This document shows positions 1 to 12,014 of a stretch of DNA of 64,000 nt, in pieces. Source of the DNA: Ophiodon elongatus (lineage: Eukaryota; Chordata; Actinopteri; Perciformes; Hexagrammidae); assembly GCA_016806645.1 (NCBI GenBank), contig JACSYO010001998.1:1203501-1267500 (forward strand), given 5' to 3'. The notes under the pieces were generated by a model. The model was not told the origin of the DNA and did not search any database. It saw only the letters and a program-made list of their open reading frames with translations. Made by a program: the position numbers and the translations under genes. Position 1 is the first letter of the stretch; the number at the start of each line of letters is the position of its first letter.

Positions 1-1677
1 TTACGGGACAAGCAGCTCCTCTGAGTTTGGCTCCGCTCTTTGTCTTCCTAATATCTCTTTCAACAGACAGCAGGGGTAAATGGTTATTTATTAACTTCAC
101 TATTACAAAAAGAGCGTGCTCTGTTTGTGTCAGGAAAACACCGTGTTGAAAGGTAAATGTCAGAAACAGCATCACATGCTTTTTCCAATTCAACACAACA
201 AACTAAATAGTCGCAGCGCTTTGTCTTTATTTCCCCCACTGATTACATATTTGTCTCCAGGAAATGTTTGGGAAGTTATTAGATAGAAAGCCTGTATTGT
301 CGTTGTACAGGATATAACGACATTAGGAGCGCTGCTGCTGGGCAGTGCAATTAAAAGATAAAACGAAACATAAAACTTCAGCAAACAACACAGGTTCCAA
401 AAGAGTAAGTAAAATAATGTATACAATGTAATTTTGCACTAGAATAAATGTAATTATAGGAAATTACAGATAAAGCATCAGTGTTTCATTTTCAGATATG
501 AAGGTCTAATTTCATTTTTAAGGCCATGGATTACGTTTTGGTAAGGAAAAAAAAATACTTTTACCACTACTAGATTATTACTATAACTAGTGAAAGCAAT
601 CAAATTTAAAGATGAGTAAACACACTGCCTAGCAAAGTATGTTTTTTGGGAGCTCATTGTTGTCTTTATTTGACTGTTTTAGAGACAGAGGAAATGGGGC
701 GAGAGAAAGGCCAAAGAAATGGAATCAAACCCAGGACCCCACGGTAATGTGGTCACACTGTGACCCCTTGGCTCGGGAGGCGTTGCAATAACTGTTATTT
801 TACTGCTGGATGTAACTTCTCCCAGGCTGCTAAACCCCCAAATTCCCTAAAAAGGAAAATATGACATGAGCTCGATGTTAACCCTGAAGCTGGAGTCATT
901 GTTGGTTTTTGTCTGCACAGCGTGTGCTTTTCTTCAAGATGTCCGTTGTGTTGTGTACCGACTGAAGAAATGAGATGAGGTCAAGACAGCAAGAGACCTT
1001 GTGAGAAGCTCCAGTTGAAGGAAACCTTGGAGGACAGCTCGTGGGACTTTTGTTGAAGAAGAGGTCACCTTTTATTTGATCTTGTTCATACAAATAAGAT
1101 GACACGATAACACTGAAACGGGTACAGAGACTTTCAACAGCCCTCTCTGTCTTTGCTCGGTTTAGTTTCATATTTAAAAAAAATACATATATGTGATACT
1201 TCTAGTTGTCCATACTACTATCCAGTGTATTGACTTACATTGATTCCCTGGTGACCGTAAAGGAGCATTCCGGCTATTTTACACATGAAGTTCAGTTTAT
1301 TTGTCTCAGCTGGTAAAACAGTTGCATACTGTCTGAGGAAATAGTATCACTGGAGAACCCCTTTAAAGGACCATTCTGACTTAGTACAACTTTGATTATG
1401 CACCATTTTGCACACATTTTTACCAGAAGTCAACCTGACTTATTTGATATCTTTGGAAACTTTGGGATCTCCACTATGATGAAAATACATCAGGATTCAG
1501 CCTTAGGTAATAATACAGTGAGCCAAAGGAGTGACCTTCCAAGGAGGTCGTGCATAGAGCTCTTAGCTCAATGAGCATGTGGTGTTAACAACTTCAGCGC
1601 AGTTGCTCAGCTGGTTTATGGTTCAGAAGGTTTGTTCAATGATTTTAATAGACACGTCTGAAGCATAACCCTCAATC
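1..1677. other. No gene seen
   Basis: AT-rich sequence with many stop codons in all frames and no recognisable exon. The part near 1250-1390 (CATTCCGGCTATTTTACACA and following) looks like an old dispersed repeat, but I cannot assign a family. Confidence 0.5.
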
Positions 1678-1967
1678 TCTCAAACTCACAACCTTTGAAT
1701 GACTTTTCCCTGCGCTTCTACCAGAAAGCCACACGTTCCAACAGCTAATGTCTTCTGTTGGTCAGCAGACTTGTACGGTTCTTCACACTAGCCGTGATCC
1801 AGGACCTGGATACTCCATTTGGACTTGGTCTGGAAGCTGTGAACGTCCGAATCAAAACTCTTACTGAAGGTAAGAGGGAGGAGAGGCCAGTGTTGTGGGT
1901 TAGAATCAAGCTCAGACCCGCAACACTTCTCCTAGTAGATAGTCCAGCGTGCTATACATTGGGCCAC
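1678..1967 (-). pseudogene. Two decayed tRNA-Arg(TCT)-like copies
   Basis: On the - strand, 1733-1678 keeps a GGCT start and TTCAAAGGTTGTGAGTTTGA (T-arm/B-box side). 1967-1911 keeps CAATGTATAGCACGCTGGAC, like the D-arm and anticodon 5' stem of tRNA-Arg(TCT), then a T-arm-like end. Both are too degenerate to be functional. Confidence 0.5.
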
Positions 1968-2245
1968 ATTTCTTCCATAGCTGACTTGCTGACATAATGA
2001 AACGCATTACCCCAAATACATTTTTGTAAATCCAATTTTTTTTTTACATGCGTAATTTTGTATATATCGATTCAAAAATGTGTTCAGCGGGTTTTACCAA
2101 AGGTGGCCGCACAATATTTGTAATGGCTGACTCCATATTACACACACGGTTGCAAACGAGCCGCATACTGCTCACACATGCAGACTCACACACACACATG
2201 CACACACTGGCATGCACACAAGGTTTTCTGTGCCTTTTCGGTGCT

Positions 2246-2249
<4 letters not shown>

Positions 2250-2297
<48 letters not shown>

Positions 2298-2387
2298 TGT
2301 AATATTGCACACAATAGTTACGAGGCCAAGACTTTGGCCCTGCATCACCGAGAGGCCAGATAGATCCTACTAACTGTATGTCTGCAT

Positions 2388-2455
<68 letters not shown>
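2250..2455 (+). repeat. Two GT microsatellites
   Basis: (GT)n at 2250-2296 and 2391-2455, separated by about 95 bp of unique DNA. CA-rich DNA precedes them from about 2160. Confidence 0.97.
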
Positions 2456-2458
<3 letters not shown>

Positions 2459-4340
2459 ATGTATGCCAGTGTGTACATGTGTGGCTCATCTGCGTGATGT
2501 AAACGAGTTCACACACACTCTGCTGCGGATTGGTGCATTGACTTTATCTCTATGCAATTATGTAAATGAGGCCCTGCGTTGTAGGGCAGTTACGTAAGCA
2601 TCGTATTTCAAAAAGAGGTTTAGCAGGAAAATGACATAAGACTCCGATTCTGAGGCTATTTATGGCCACGGTGAACGGCGCCGTGCCGAGACAATCGTAC
2701 AAAGACAATGTGCTGTGTTTATGGCTACAAGCGGAGAGGGAATTTAACAGCGAGATCGAGCCAAGGAGCTGGTATATTTAGGTTGGTGGCTGCCGAGTTC
2801 ATCCCTTCATTTGGAAGTCACAAACGGTTTCCGTTGGTGAGCCTTGAAAGCCACCGGGGCAAATTTTAGAATTCAGTGAAGTCACACATACTGACATCGC
2901 AATCCAAGCTGCTTCTCCATCCATGTCACCTCCGGTATCAGGGATGGGGCCCTCTGCTCAGTTCACAGAAACATCTTGCCAAGTGCAGCTTTACGTATCC
3001 GCTGAGCTGTACATGACGTTGTCATGTCCGCGTCACATTCTGTCTGCCTGGCTTTCAGTTTGTGGTGATAATATTCCTTCATTCTCAAAGGAATCCGGTT
3101 TGGCTCTCATTTAGTTTGACTGTGTTTGATGTGCTCGATTCTGTTTCTGACTAAGCAGCTACAGTCCAATTAGAAGAAGTGTCATTGTGAAAAACTATTA
3201 GTATGTTAACTTGTGGGCTTTTCTTGTGGATTTCTGCTAAGGAAACATCATTTTTTGTTTCTCATATGAGTCTTTATCTTTCTGTATTAAGTCTCGCCTA
3301 ACACAGAAATATGTTAATATTTCTTATTGCACTTCACTGTGATGTTTGACCTTCTCTGTGCAGAATGATGTTTGTGAAACAGTCTGTTTTCACATTCATC
3401 TGCTAAAGTTTCTCTATGCTCACCTTAAATCTGGGGTTAAACTTTTGGAATTAACAATATTTGCATATTCATAGATTCTGGATGTCTCAATGAGGGATAC
3501 GGATTAAATGTAATTGGAGTTTTAATGAGGTTATTGAACAATTTTGTCAGAAAATCAGACAAATGATTACTCAAAGCAGAGATTTTCTATATATCTTAAA
3601 ACATGTGTGGAGGGGATCTTTAAAGTTTTGTACTATTACATTTGGACTATAAAAAGGACTTGTAGGACAAATGTGTTGGGTGATTTAGTTGAAGGGAAAA
3701 AAGTATGGTATCTAATATATTTCAGTGTTGGTACTAAAAACTCAACTCAGCAGCTAAAGTTGGCCCACTGATGTGATGCACTCTTCGCCCTCTCAGCAGC
3801 TGAATTCAGTGGATTGGGTTTAAACAGTTATGGAGCTAAAGAGAAGCAGTTCTCCGATGGTGAGGAGATGCTTTGGAGTCATTGCAGAGGATTAGCCGTT
3901 GGCGATCTGATGACAGATGTATCTCTTGGCTCCGGTTAGGACGTTCTGCATGGTTCACTGAGCTAAGACCACTGAGCTCAGGAGAGGAGTACCTATGACA
4001 GCATTAGCACCACGGTTTGCTCTGGTGGTAGAGGTAACACTATTGGCTGAGTTAAACCGCAATGGGTGGAGCTATAGGCAGAATTTGGATACGTCCAGTT
4101 AAAATGAATCTCTGGAAAAGGAAACACACAAGTACAGACAAGGTATATATTTTATCTAGTATCATTTTAAGTGATTGATACACTGTGATGTTGTGGTAAA
4201 TTTATGTTTTATTCACTCCCTGTTTACCCAACATCCCTTTGTCTCAAACAGGACACTGTTTTTACCAACATTTAGTAAGTAGTCACAGTAGCATCATAGT
4301 TAGCATCATAGTCTGCACTACAAAGTTAAAACCTATGGAA
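2456..4340. other. No gene seen
   Basis: Mixed-composition intergenic DNA. No ORF resembles a known exon and no clear repeat family was recognised. Confidence 0.5.
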
Positions 4341-4397
4341 ATCTGATAGGACTCACACTCACAACTGAATAACTTCTCCTGTGGACATCTAGAAGTC
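4341..4397 (-). pseudogene. tRNA-Arg(TCT)-like 3' half
   Basis: On the - strand it reads GACTTCTAGATGTCCACAGG, then TTCAGTTGTGAGTGTGAGTC: anticodon loop, intron-like insert and T-arm. The 5' half is missing. Confidence 0.5.
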
Positions 4398-4765
4398 TTT
4401 GTTGGCAGACTTGATGAATGTTGGAATAAGTCATACTGTGGTGGTTCACAACATTTTAGGTTTTGCTTCAGATATTTAACAGGTTGCGCATCAAGTCCAA
4501 AGGGAGTATCCAGGTCCTGGATCATGACAAGTCCTTGATTGTTTGAATTTTCAAAGAATACTACAAATCTGCTGTCCCAACCAAAAAGAGAGTTTCAGCT
4601 GTAAGAACAACAGGTTCACAGAGTCAGACCGTGATTTCCCTTGACATAGGTCATTGTAAAGTCAACCCACAGTCAACCCCCAAATACTTTCAGGGATAGA
4701 TGGGTGTATCAACTTCACAAGCATCTATGTGTAGGGTCGAATGACTTTGTAAACCTTTAAATATT

Positions 4766-4845
4766 GACTCTGGTGGCCCTCAAACCAACAACCTTTTCCT
4801 TTCTTCACTTGAAGTCCAACGCGTTATATATTGCACAACAGAGCC
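4766..4845 (-). pseudogene. Near full-length tRNA-Arg(TCT)-like copy
   Basis: On the - strand it starts GGCTCTGTTGTGCAATATAT, has GCGTTGGACTTCAA (anticodon region), an insert, AGGTTGTTGGTTTGAGG (T-arm) and ends ACCAGAGTC, pairing with the 5' GGCTCTG. The layout matches intron-containing vertebrate tRNA-Arg(TCT). Mismatches in the stems indicate a dead copy. Confidence 0.6.
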
Positions 4846-4950
4846 ACATGTTTGCTGATGTGGTGCTTTTAGTTGGTACACTTGAGGTAGAGAAATTATG
4901 AAATATGTAGTACTGTGGCAGTTTCACAGTCTACATGTGAGAACATGTAT

Positions 4951-5036
4951 ATCTTGGGGGCAATGGACATAGTATTGGAGGTTTAAGCAAGCAGGGGAAG
5001 TAAGTCAAAGGTTGTGGGTCTGAATCCAGCCAGAGT
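4951..5036 (+). pseudogene. Full-length tRNA-Arg-like copy on + strand
   Basis: Contains GGCAATGGACATAGTATTGG (D-arm side), a degraded anticodon region, and TCAAAGGTTGTGGGTCTGAA then CCAGCCAGAGTT (T-arm and acceptor 3' strand). A second isolated 3' end, TTTGAATCCCACCAGAATTG, follows at 5049-5068. Confidence 0.55.
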
Positions 5037-5235
5037 TAACCTTTAATGTTTGAATCCCACCAGAATTGACTATTAAAGGTTTCCAGTATTGGGGAGGTGC
5101 AAAGCCACAAAAAAACATGGTTTCTTTCAGAAGTGACAACTGTGTTTAACCAACATCAATTTGTTGCTTTACCACATTTTACAAGTAGTAACATGTCTGC
5201 ACTAAGTTGAAGACCCTTATAAACTTATAAATATC

Positions 5236-5326
5236 AATTCTGGCAGGACTGAAACCCACAACCTCTGAATAATTGATCATGGGGTTGTTTAGAAGTCCAA
5301 CACTCTATCCACTGCAACACAGAGCC
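5236..5326 (-). pseudogene. Best-preserved tRNA-Arg(TCT)-like copy
   Basis: On the - strand: GGCTCTGTGTTGCAGTGGAT, AGAGTGTTGGACTTCTAA (anticodon TCT in a seven-base loop), an intron-like insert of about 18 bp, TTCAGAGGTTGTGGGTTTCA (T-arm) and an acceptor 3' strand CCAGAATT. The A-box region and the intron position agree with vertebrate tRNA-Arg(TCT). The B box is GGTTTCAGTCC instead of GGTTCGANTCC and the acceptor stem is mismatched, so function is unlikely. Confidence 0.62.
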
Positions 5327-5387
5327 ACACATGTATCTGACTGGATAGTTTTTGTTGATAGACTTATTGAGAAATTATGAAATATGT

Positions 5388-5440
5388 TGCTTTGTGGTGA
5401 TTTTACGACAGTTGTGGGTTTGAGTCCGACCAGAGTCGAC
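5388..5440 (+). pseudogene. Internally deleted tRNA-Arg-like copy
   Basis: TGCTTTGTGGTG (5' end) is joined after a gap to CAGTTGTGGGTTTGAGTCCG and ACCAGAGTCG, i.e. the 5' end and the complete T-arm/3' end without the anticodon arm. Confidence 0.5.
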
Positions 5441-6342
5441 CCCTCTATGGTTTCAAGATGATCTTCATACTTCACTACTGGAGGCTTATCAGAGGGTTTC
5501 CAAACATTTCAGCAACTCAAGCCTTCAGAACATTGTCTGTGGACTCCTGAAGGGAACAATTGATTGAATTGGTACATGAAGTTATTAAGGGTCACGTCTC
5601 CCTGTACTTTACATTTTGGGGTCACTGTATTGCCAGCTAATATTGCTGTGTGTTGTGATTTAATTGCATTTTTACTGTTATAATTGCTGGTTGCTAATGA
5701 GAAGCATCAAATAAATGGAGGAGCTCACTGTTGGATCCCTGAGTTGTGAGTGAACCAAAAGAACCCTGCAGTATGTCTGCTGTCTGTTGTTGAGGAAGCC
5801 CAGCAGACAGGATCCACGCTTGAAAAGGTCACAGCGTGATAACAGGCCGAAACCTTTTACACTGTCTCCGAGCAAAACAGTCAAAGTCAAACATTTTCTG
5901 CCAACTTCAGAAAATTTAGACCAAATAAAATGTAATTTTCTAGGGATGTGTTTAAAAGTAGTTTGTAAATTAGCATGTTATAGTTTCTCTTCTTATACGA
6001 CAATGTATGAATCTTTTGCTTCCCCACCAGCTCGTCACGCCCACACTGACTTCGTCACAAATTTGGAAATTATTAAATAGACTACAATAGAATAAATTGC
6101 AATAGGCCTTTAATATCACTGTGCTTAGAACAATCAAAACCGATTTAGCGCTTTCTTCAGCAGAAGTGTGCAACATAAAAGTACAAGTAAATTTGTACGG
6201 TGAGTCAGTAGAAAACAAAAGCCAATCAAAATTAAGCAGAATATATACCAGACAAGCAATAACAATTATACAAAATAAGATAAAGAGACTAGTGCAATGT
6301 AGGGTAGGTTTAGTATAAGCATATATTGAGGTATGTGCACTA
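5441..6342. other. No gene seen
   Basis: AT-rich intergenic DNA without a recognisable exon or repeat. Confidence 0.5.
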
Positions 6343-6345
6343 GTG

Positions 6346-6389
<44 letters not shown>

Positions 6390-6442
6390 TGTGTGTGTGC
6401 GTGCGTGCGTGTGTGTGTGTGTGCGTGCGTGCGTGCGTGTGC
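6343..6442 (+). repeat. GTGC/GTGT microsatellite
   Basis: A pure GTGC run of about 45 bp, then alternating GT and GC dinucleotides. Alternating purine-pyrimidine sequence of this type can adopt Z-DNA. Confidence 0.97.
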
Positions 6443-7262
6443 CAGTGGGGTAATTGCTCAGAGTCGTCAGTCTTGAGTGAACAGAGGTCACAGCTCTTGG
6501 ATAGAAGCTGCTCTTCAGTCTGTTTGTGGAGCTTTTGGTTGTCCTGTATCTTCTTCCAGAGGGGAAGGGGCCAACAGACAGAGTCCAGGGTGGGATGGAT
6601 TGATCAGTGGATCAACACGATGTCAACATACTCTGGTGGTTGATTGGTTAGGGATTATGTCCTCATTTGGGGTGTCATTTTATGTCTTTTGGCAGATAAC
6701 AGATTAGCATGAAAAAAAGAAAAACACTAAATGGATATAAGAAGTCCTGCTCTAAGGTAGCACAGCAGGAGCCCGTCCTCTGCTGCCCTTCACCATCACT
6801 TCACACAGACTGCCTTTTCCCTTCTTTCCTGTCCCGCGGGTGTTCCATTTGAAGTATCATTAAAAAAAAGGATTTGGATGGAAGAGAATTTTTTTTTAGA
6901 TTTGTTAATGGTTTATTTCAACCAATTGGTCTCCCACTTGCCTCTCAAAAGTAGAGGAGGATCAACCGTCTCATGCCTGTGTGGACCAGCCTCCTCCGAT
7001 TGTGGCACGTTTCGGTCGGATTCTGCTGATTATTGCATCATCCGGAGATGAGGTCATTATACAATAGCACAGAGTGCTGATCAATTTTGTTATTCATTGA
7101 ATGTTTTCTGGGTAAAATGAATAAAAAAGATCCAGGCCCACGCCACAAAAACACCAAATTAGAGTTTCAAATAATTTTATTACAGCATACTTCACACTCA
7201 AATGCTATTTTTCCAACATGCTGCAGAAAACATATTGCCGTCCCAAACCACACAATGGACTG

Positions 7263-7500
7263 CACACACACACACACACACACACACCCACACACACACT
7301 GACCTCCTCACCTTTCCGCCTCAACGCCCAAACAGCCTTTTGTTCTTTGAACGGACCAATGACACGGCCTTTGTCCGCCTGTCAGCCTATCTGAGCTCCT
7401 ATTGTGACGCAAACCAGCCAATCATGTGCCGTATGTACACCCAAACGGACCAATCAGCTGGCAGTAGGCCTTACCATATTTACACCACGCCCACTTCTTT

Positions 7501-7538
<38 letters not shown>

Positions 7539-7606
7539 ACCCTGCATAAATTAACTCAATTTCTCCTCCCTTTACTCCTGTTTAAATGTACACTAGTATG
7601 TGCACA

Positions 7607-7659
<53 letters not shown>
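7263..7659 (+). repeat. Cluster of three CA/GT microsatellites
   Basis: (CA)n at 7263-7299 and 7505-7542 and (GT)n at 7608-7659. The last two are opposite in sense and could pair as a hairpin about 65 bp apart. Confidence 0.95.
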
Positions 7660-7660
<1 letters not shown>

Positions 7661-9384
7661 TTGTGCGCCAGTGTATTTCCTGACCTTTACTGCAACATCC
7701 GTTCTGACCTTTTTACAGTAATGGCAGCAAACGGGAGCATAAGACCACTTTTATCAGACACACTAAGAAGAGAGAAATGACAAAACGGGGTCAAAGATTC
7801 AGTTTGGTTTATTTTTTTGTCGTTGTTGATTGCTTGTGAGATGTTCTCATGTTTTCACCAAGCAGGCGTTATGTCAAACGTGAAACAGTCTATCTGGTGG
7901 TCGTAAGAGGAACTGCACCCGTACAACACCTACATGAAGGCAGCCTTTTTCTTGTAAACTATTTCTATTTATTTCTATGCTCAGTGTTTCCCACCTAAAC
8001 ACACGTCGTGATACAATTGCTTTTTTTTATAGTATGTACACAGAGAAGTGGCCACAACCCAAGCGTTATTAGTTATGTAGAACACGTGGCTCTGTGACGT
8101 CTTCTTTTATTCTTTTTACTTCCATTATTATTAAGAACTCTGTTACAAATATCTGATCATTTCAGTGACTAGTTACTTCGAAGATCAACGTTTTTATACA
8201 CAAAATATATGCGCTCTCCAGCTGCCCCCACCCTGTGGCTCCTGAGCAGGCAGGTGCACGGCCTTCACCCGCAGAGCTGTGTCCATTGGGTGAAGCCACA
8301 CCCCCACACAGCTGCCCCCGCCCCTCTGTGTCCACTGAGCTGGATTACAGCATGCTGCTGGCAGAGGCAATACGATTTTGGGAGGCATATGTGTCGTGTA
8401 CGTTTTTACTTCTAGGAACTCTATAATAAAGTGAAGGGAAGTGAAGTGAGTTTGTATTTCTTTTACTTTACGTGTTTGTTTCATTGATTTAGTTTGAATA
8501 CACACCTAGCCTGGAGTGGACTAGAGGTGTGTATCCAATGCCCTGTTCAGGTGGACAGCACACCCTGAACCGGACTTCAAACTTTAGTGATGGACAGACG
8601 GATGTCACTGAAGTCTAGTAATTCTCCTCCTCTGGAAAATGACTTTGGCCATCCATGGGTTTGATTTGTGTGTGTTTCAAACTTTGATTTGGGTAAATAA
8701 GTAAATGTGATGCTATAATTTACACAACTGAGATAAAACCTATTATTGGTCATTTCTATTTAACAAAGTTATTTTATCAAAATGCAGATTGTAGTATGAA
8801 ACTGTGTCATGTGCTGTGGGAGGAGGATATATTTAGGAGTCTTACAGCCAGAAGGAGAAGAAGCTGTTCTGAAGTCTGGTGGCTCTGGTGGTAAAAGGTG
8901 CTTTGAGAAAGTGCGAGTCACAGAAACCACGAGAGCTCCTTGCGCATGCAGCCATAACTGGGCACCCAACATATTAAGCAGTTTGCTGCAGCAGAATGCA
9001 GGATTAGCTGTGGACAGACAGAGAGGTGCACACTCACTCACTCAACACGCGACCATTCTAATGATTTTCCTGGTGGCGATAATAATAACGATAATAACAC
9101 CAGCCTTGGACCTGGAGAATGAATAAAAGAGTGTAGTAATTCAAAAACTATTTCTGTCCCATCCTTTCAGAAGAGTTTCGGCGTCCACCTCTGTGAAAAC
9201 CTCGAGGGTGCGTTGGATTCATCGGAGGGAGTGAAGGCGGACAGATCCATCTGAGGTCTTTGCAGAAGGAGAAGAAAAATCCTGCAGAGCTGAGTTAAAT
9301 CAAGCGTGCCTGAAGAGAGATCACATTATTCAGAAAGAGACTTCTGTACCGCCTCAGGTGGCGAGCAGCACGGCGGGAGGGAGG

Positions 9385-9385
<1 letters not shown>
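7660..9385. other. No gene seen
   Basis: Intergenic. ORFs near 8200-8500 and 8770-9130 are short, without domain features or flanking splice-site pairs that would make them convincing exons. Confidence 0.45.
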
Positions 9386-9454
<69 letters not shown>

Positions 9455-9535
9455 AGGTGGACTATGTGTTTATGGTGTGTCTCCTGTGGGCTATGTTGAG
9501 CAGTGAAGGTCGGACAGTTGTCTAATGACTGTCTG

Positions 9536-9597
<62 letters not shown>

Positions 9598-9633
9598 CCG
9601 TGTGTGTGTGTGTGTATGCGTGCGTGTGTGTGT
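9386..9633 (+). repeat. Two long GT microsatellites
   Basis: (GT)33 or so at 9386-9451, and (GT)n with imperfect GC/AT interruptions at 9538-9633. Confidence 0.97.
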
Positions 9634-9915
9634 CGGACAAAGAGCCAGTTGCGTGTCTTTGGTTGTTACGGAGAGGAAGGAGATGGCGGAGAGAGGAGGC
9701 TGGATGAAAGATAAGGCGATGGACTGGGAAGACGGAGACGTTACATAATGGTTTCACCAGCCGTCTGTGGGCTCTGCTGTCTGCACCGCCTCCTGCTGGT
9801 CAGACAGTCCAACTGCAGCTGAACCTGACAGCTGTGAATATTCAATCAGGCTCATTATTATGTAAGTGGGCTGACGAATGAGACAAGGAGACAAAGAGTC
9901 AGTCTGCAGGTTCAG

Positions 9916-10163
9916 CATCCATGAGGAGGAGGAGGAGGTGCACAAGGAGTCCTAAACATGGAGGATTTAAAGCATCCATGAGGAGGAGGAGGGGGGGGGG
10001 TGCACAAGGAGTCCTAAACATGTTGGGATTTAAAGGATCCATAAGGAAGAGGAGGGGTGGGGGGAGGTGCACGAGGAGTCCTAAACAGGGATTTAAAGCA
10101 TCCATAAGGAAGAGGAGGGGTGGGGGGAGGTGCACAAGGAGTCCTAAACAGGGATTTAAAGCA
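9916..10163 (+). repeat. Minisatellite of four ~56-66 bp units
   Basis: The unit CATCCATRAGGAGGAGG...GTGCACAAGGAGTCC then TAAACA...GATTTAAAG occurs four times; units differ in GGA/GGG run length. Confidence 0.93.
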
Positions 10164-10348
10164 TTTTAACAGCCACTTTCAGCTGAAAATGCCCCGTCAT
10201 ACAAAATAAAGTCGTACATGTTACAACCACTGATGTCTGAAGCAGATACTGTTCAGTTTCATCATTCAGCATTCATTCGACTCAAGCAACAAAGGAAGTA
10301 ACAAGTAATTGGCCAAGTAGATGCAAGGAACATAGCTCTCGAAGAAGC

Positions 10349-10385
10349 AAACAAACAAACAAACAAACAAACAAACAAACAAACA
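10349..10385 (+). repeat. CAAA tetranucleotide repeat
   Basis: About nine copies of CAAA. Confidence 0.95.
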
Positions 10386-10852
10386 CAGACATAGAGCTAA
10401 AGATAACAAGCTCAACATATGCATGCAACCTTAAACATGAAGCAAAACCCAGACAACAGCAGATTACAACAGTGGCTCCCAACCTTTTCTAAACGGAGGA
10501 GCCCTGACTGAGTGACATGTTCTATGGATATTCATATTCCATGCCCTCTTCCCTAATGCTGTTTAGCCGAGAGGGAAGGCTCTGTGAATATAGTGCCTCT
10601 GTCCTTTATATGTTAAATAATAATACAAACTTTTCAAAATAACAATTTCATTTAGTTCTGACCGTCCTGGTGCTGGATACGATTTGATTTACATTGTTTG
10701 CATCCTTTCATTCGGTGGCAACAGTTTTTATATTTAAATGTTTTTTTTATGTTTTCTTTCTACAACATATGCACGATGCAGGAGGACTGTGGTTACTGGT
10801 TCTGTGTCAAGGCACAAACTCTGTCTCCAGCACCACCACCCTGACTAAAGAA

Positions 10853-10906
10853 AAGCCCTCTGAGGCAGATTTCTGATGTTTGGCCATACAAAGAAAATTG
10901 AATAGT
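10853..10906 (+). mobile_element. L2-like LINE 3' end fragment
   Basis: CCCTCTGAGGCAGATTTCTG, then GGCCATACAAAGAAAATTGA resembles the 3' end of the element at 58600-58985 (CCCTCTGAGGCAAATTTGTA, GGGCTGTACAAAAATAAATT). A short, degenerate tail. Confidence 0.5.
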
Positions 10907-11095
10907 GACTTAAACCTCTCGAATTAGGCCAGCTCAACGAGAGTTCATATTTCCAAAACTCCTCTGATTTGTGCCTGCGGCTGTGAGATGAGTCATGCAG
11001 CCAGCAGAACCCCAGAGAGGGTTTTCAGTTCGATGACAGCGGACAACTCGTCAGACGGAGGCTGATTCATTCACAAACTAAACCCCTGATAGTTT

Positions 11096-11139
11096 CAGAG
11101 AGAGAGAGAGAGAGGGAGGGAGAGAGAGAGAGAGAAAGG

Positions 11140-11205
<66 letters not shown>

Positions 11206-11213
11206 GAGAGAGA
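11096..11213 (+). repeat. GA/AG microsatellite
   Basis: An almost pure purine tract with a few GGG interruptions, followed by TC-rich DNA at 11280-11410 of opposite sense. Confidence 0.96.
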
Positions 11214-11871
11214 TATTCTCTCTTTGTTATTGACTGATCCACATCAATGAATTATCATTATCACTCTTCATATCATTTCCTCTCTCTTCCAGTTTCCCTC
11301 TCTGTCTCTTTCTCTCTGTCCTCGGAGAGTCGGGGTCATCGCTGGGTTACAGACATCAGTCTGGTTGAGACTCAAACCTCCTCCCTGTTTCTTTCTTTCT
11401 CCTCCTCCTCTAGCCTTTATGCCTGATCACAACCTGGAACAGTATTGAAACCTGCCTAAAATTAAAGCTTGCGTAAATACTCACATTTTAGTCTATTCAC
11501 GTCTTTGCACTGATATTGTAAATAATTGCTCTGGGTTTTGGTGTGACCACACCGTTTTTTGGCTCTATTTTTGTTAAGTTTCGCGACCTCCAACCTGTTT
11601 TCATTGGTCACAATCGAGGATGAGATCTTTGAAGTTTCCATTTTCTCCCCAGTCAGCGGTCAACATGGACGACGAGGGACTCACTTACGAGGTTAAGCGG
11701 CACATCAAATCCCAAAAAATTATCATTCTAGCTGAGGAAATGATGAAAACTTGCAGGTGCATAATGTGAGACGGAGGTCATTTCGATTGCTTCTCAATGG
11801 CTCTCAACATGGCGACGACTGATAACTAACGGTGCTAACAGCACAAACTACATTATATAAATAGTAACCGG

Positions 11872-12014
11872 ACTGTACTTGTATAGATCTTTTTTAGTCT
11901 TATGACCACTCAAAGCTCTTTAACACTACATGACATCATTCACCCATTCACACCCATTCATACACCGATGGGAGGAGCTACCATGCAAGGTGCCACCTGC
12001 CCATCAGGACTCTA
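11872..12014 (-). mobile_element. SINE tail, truncated
   Basis: On the - strand it has the SINE-tail features of the copy at 48878-49133: the tail reading AGAGCTTTGAGTGGTCATAA near its end, and GGGTGAATGATGTCATGTAG, GCACCTTGCATGGTAGCTCC towards its start. The tRNA-like head is absent. Confidence 0.75.

Noticed and set aside
2044..2597. ORFs of His-Thr and Cys-Val repeats
   Set aside because: Translations of CA/GT microsatellites; the same holds for those near 6350, 7400, 9400, 37900, 42650 and 59500.
5226..5330. Functional tRNA-Arg gene
   Set aside because: Acceptor stem and B box carry mismatches, and sister copies nearby are clearly decayed; called a pseudogene instead.
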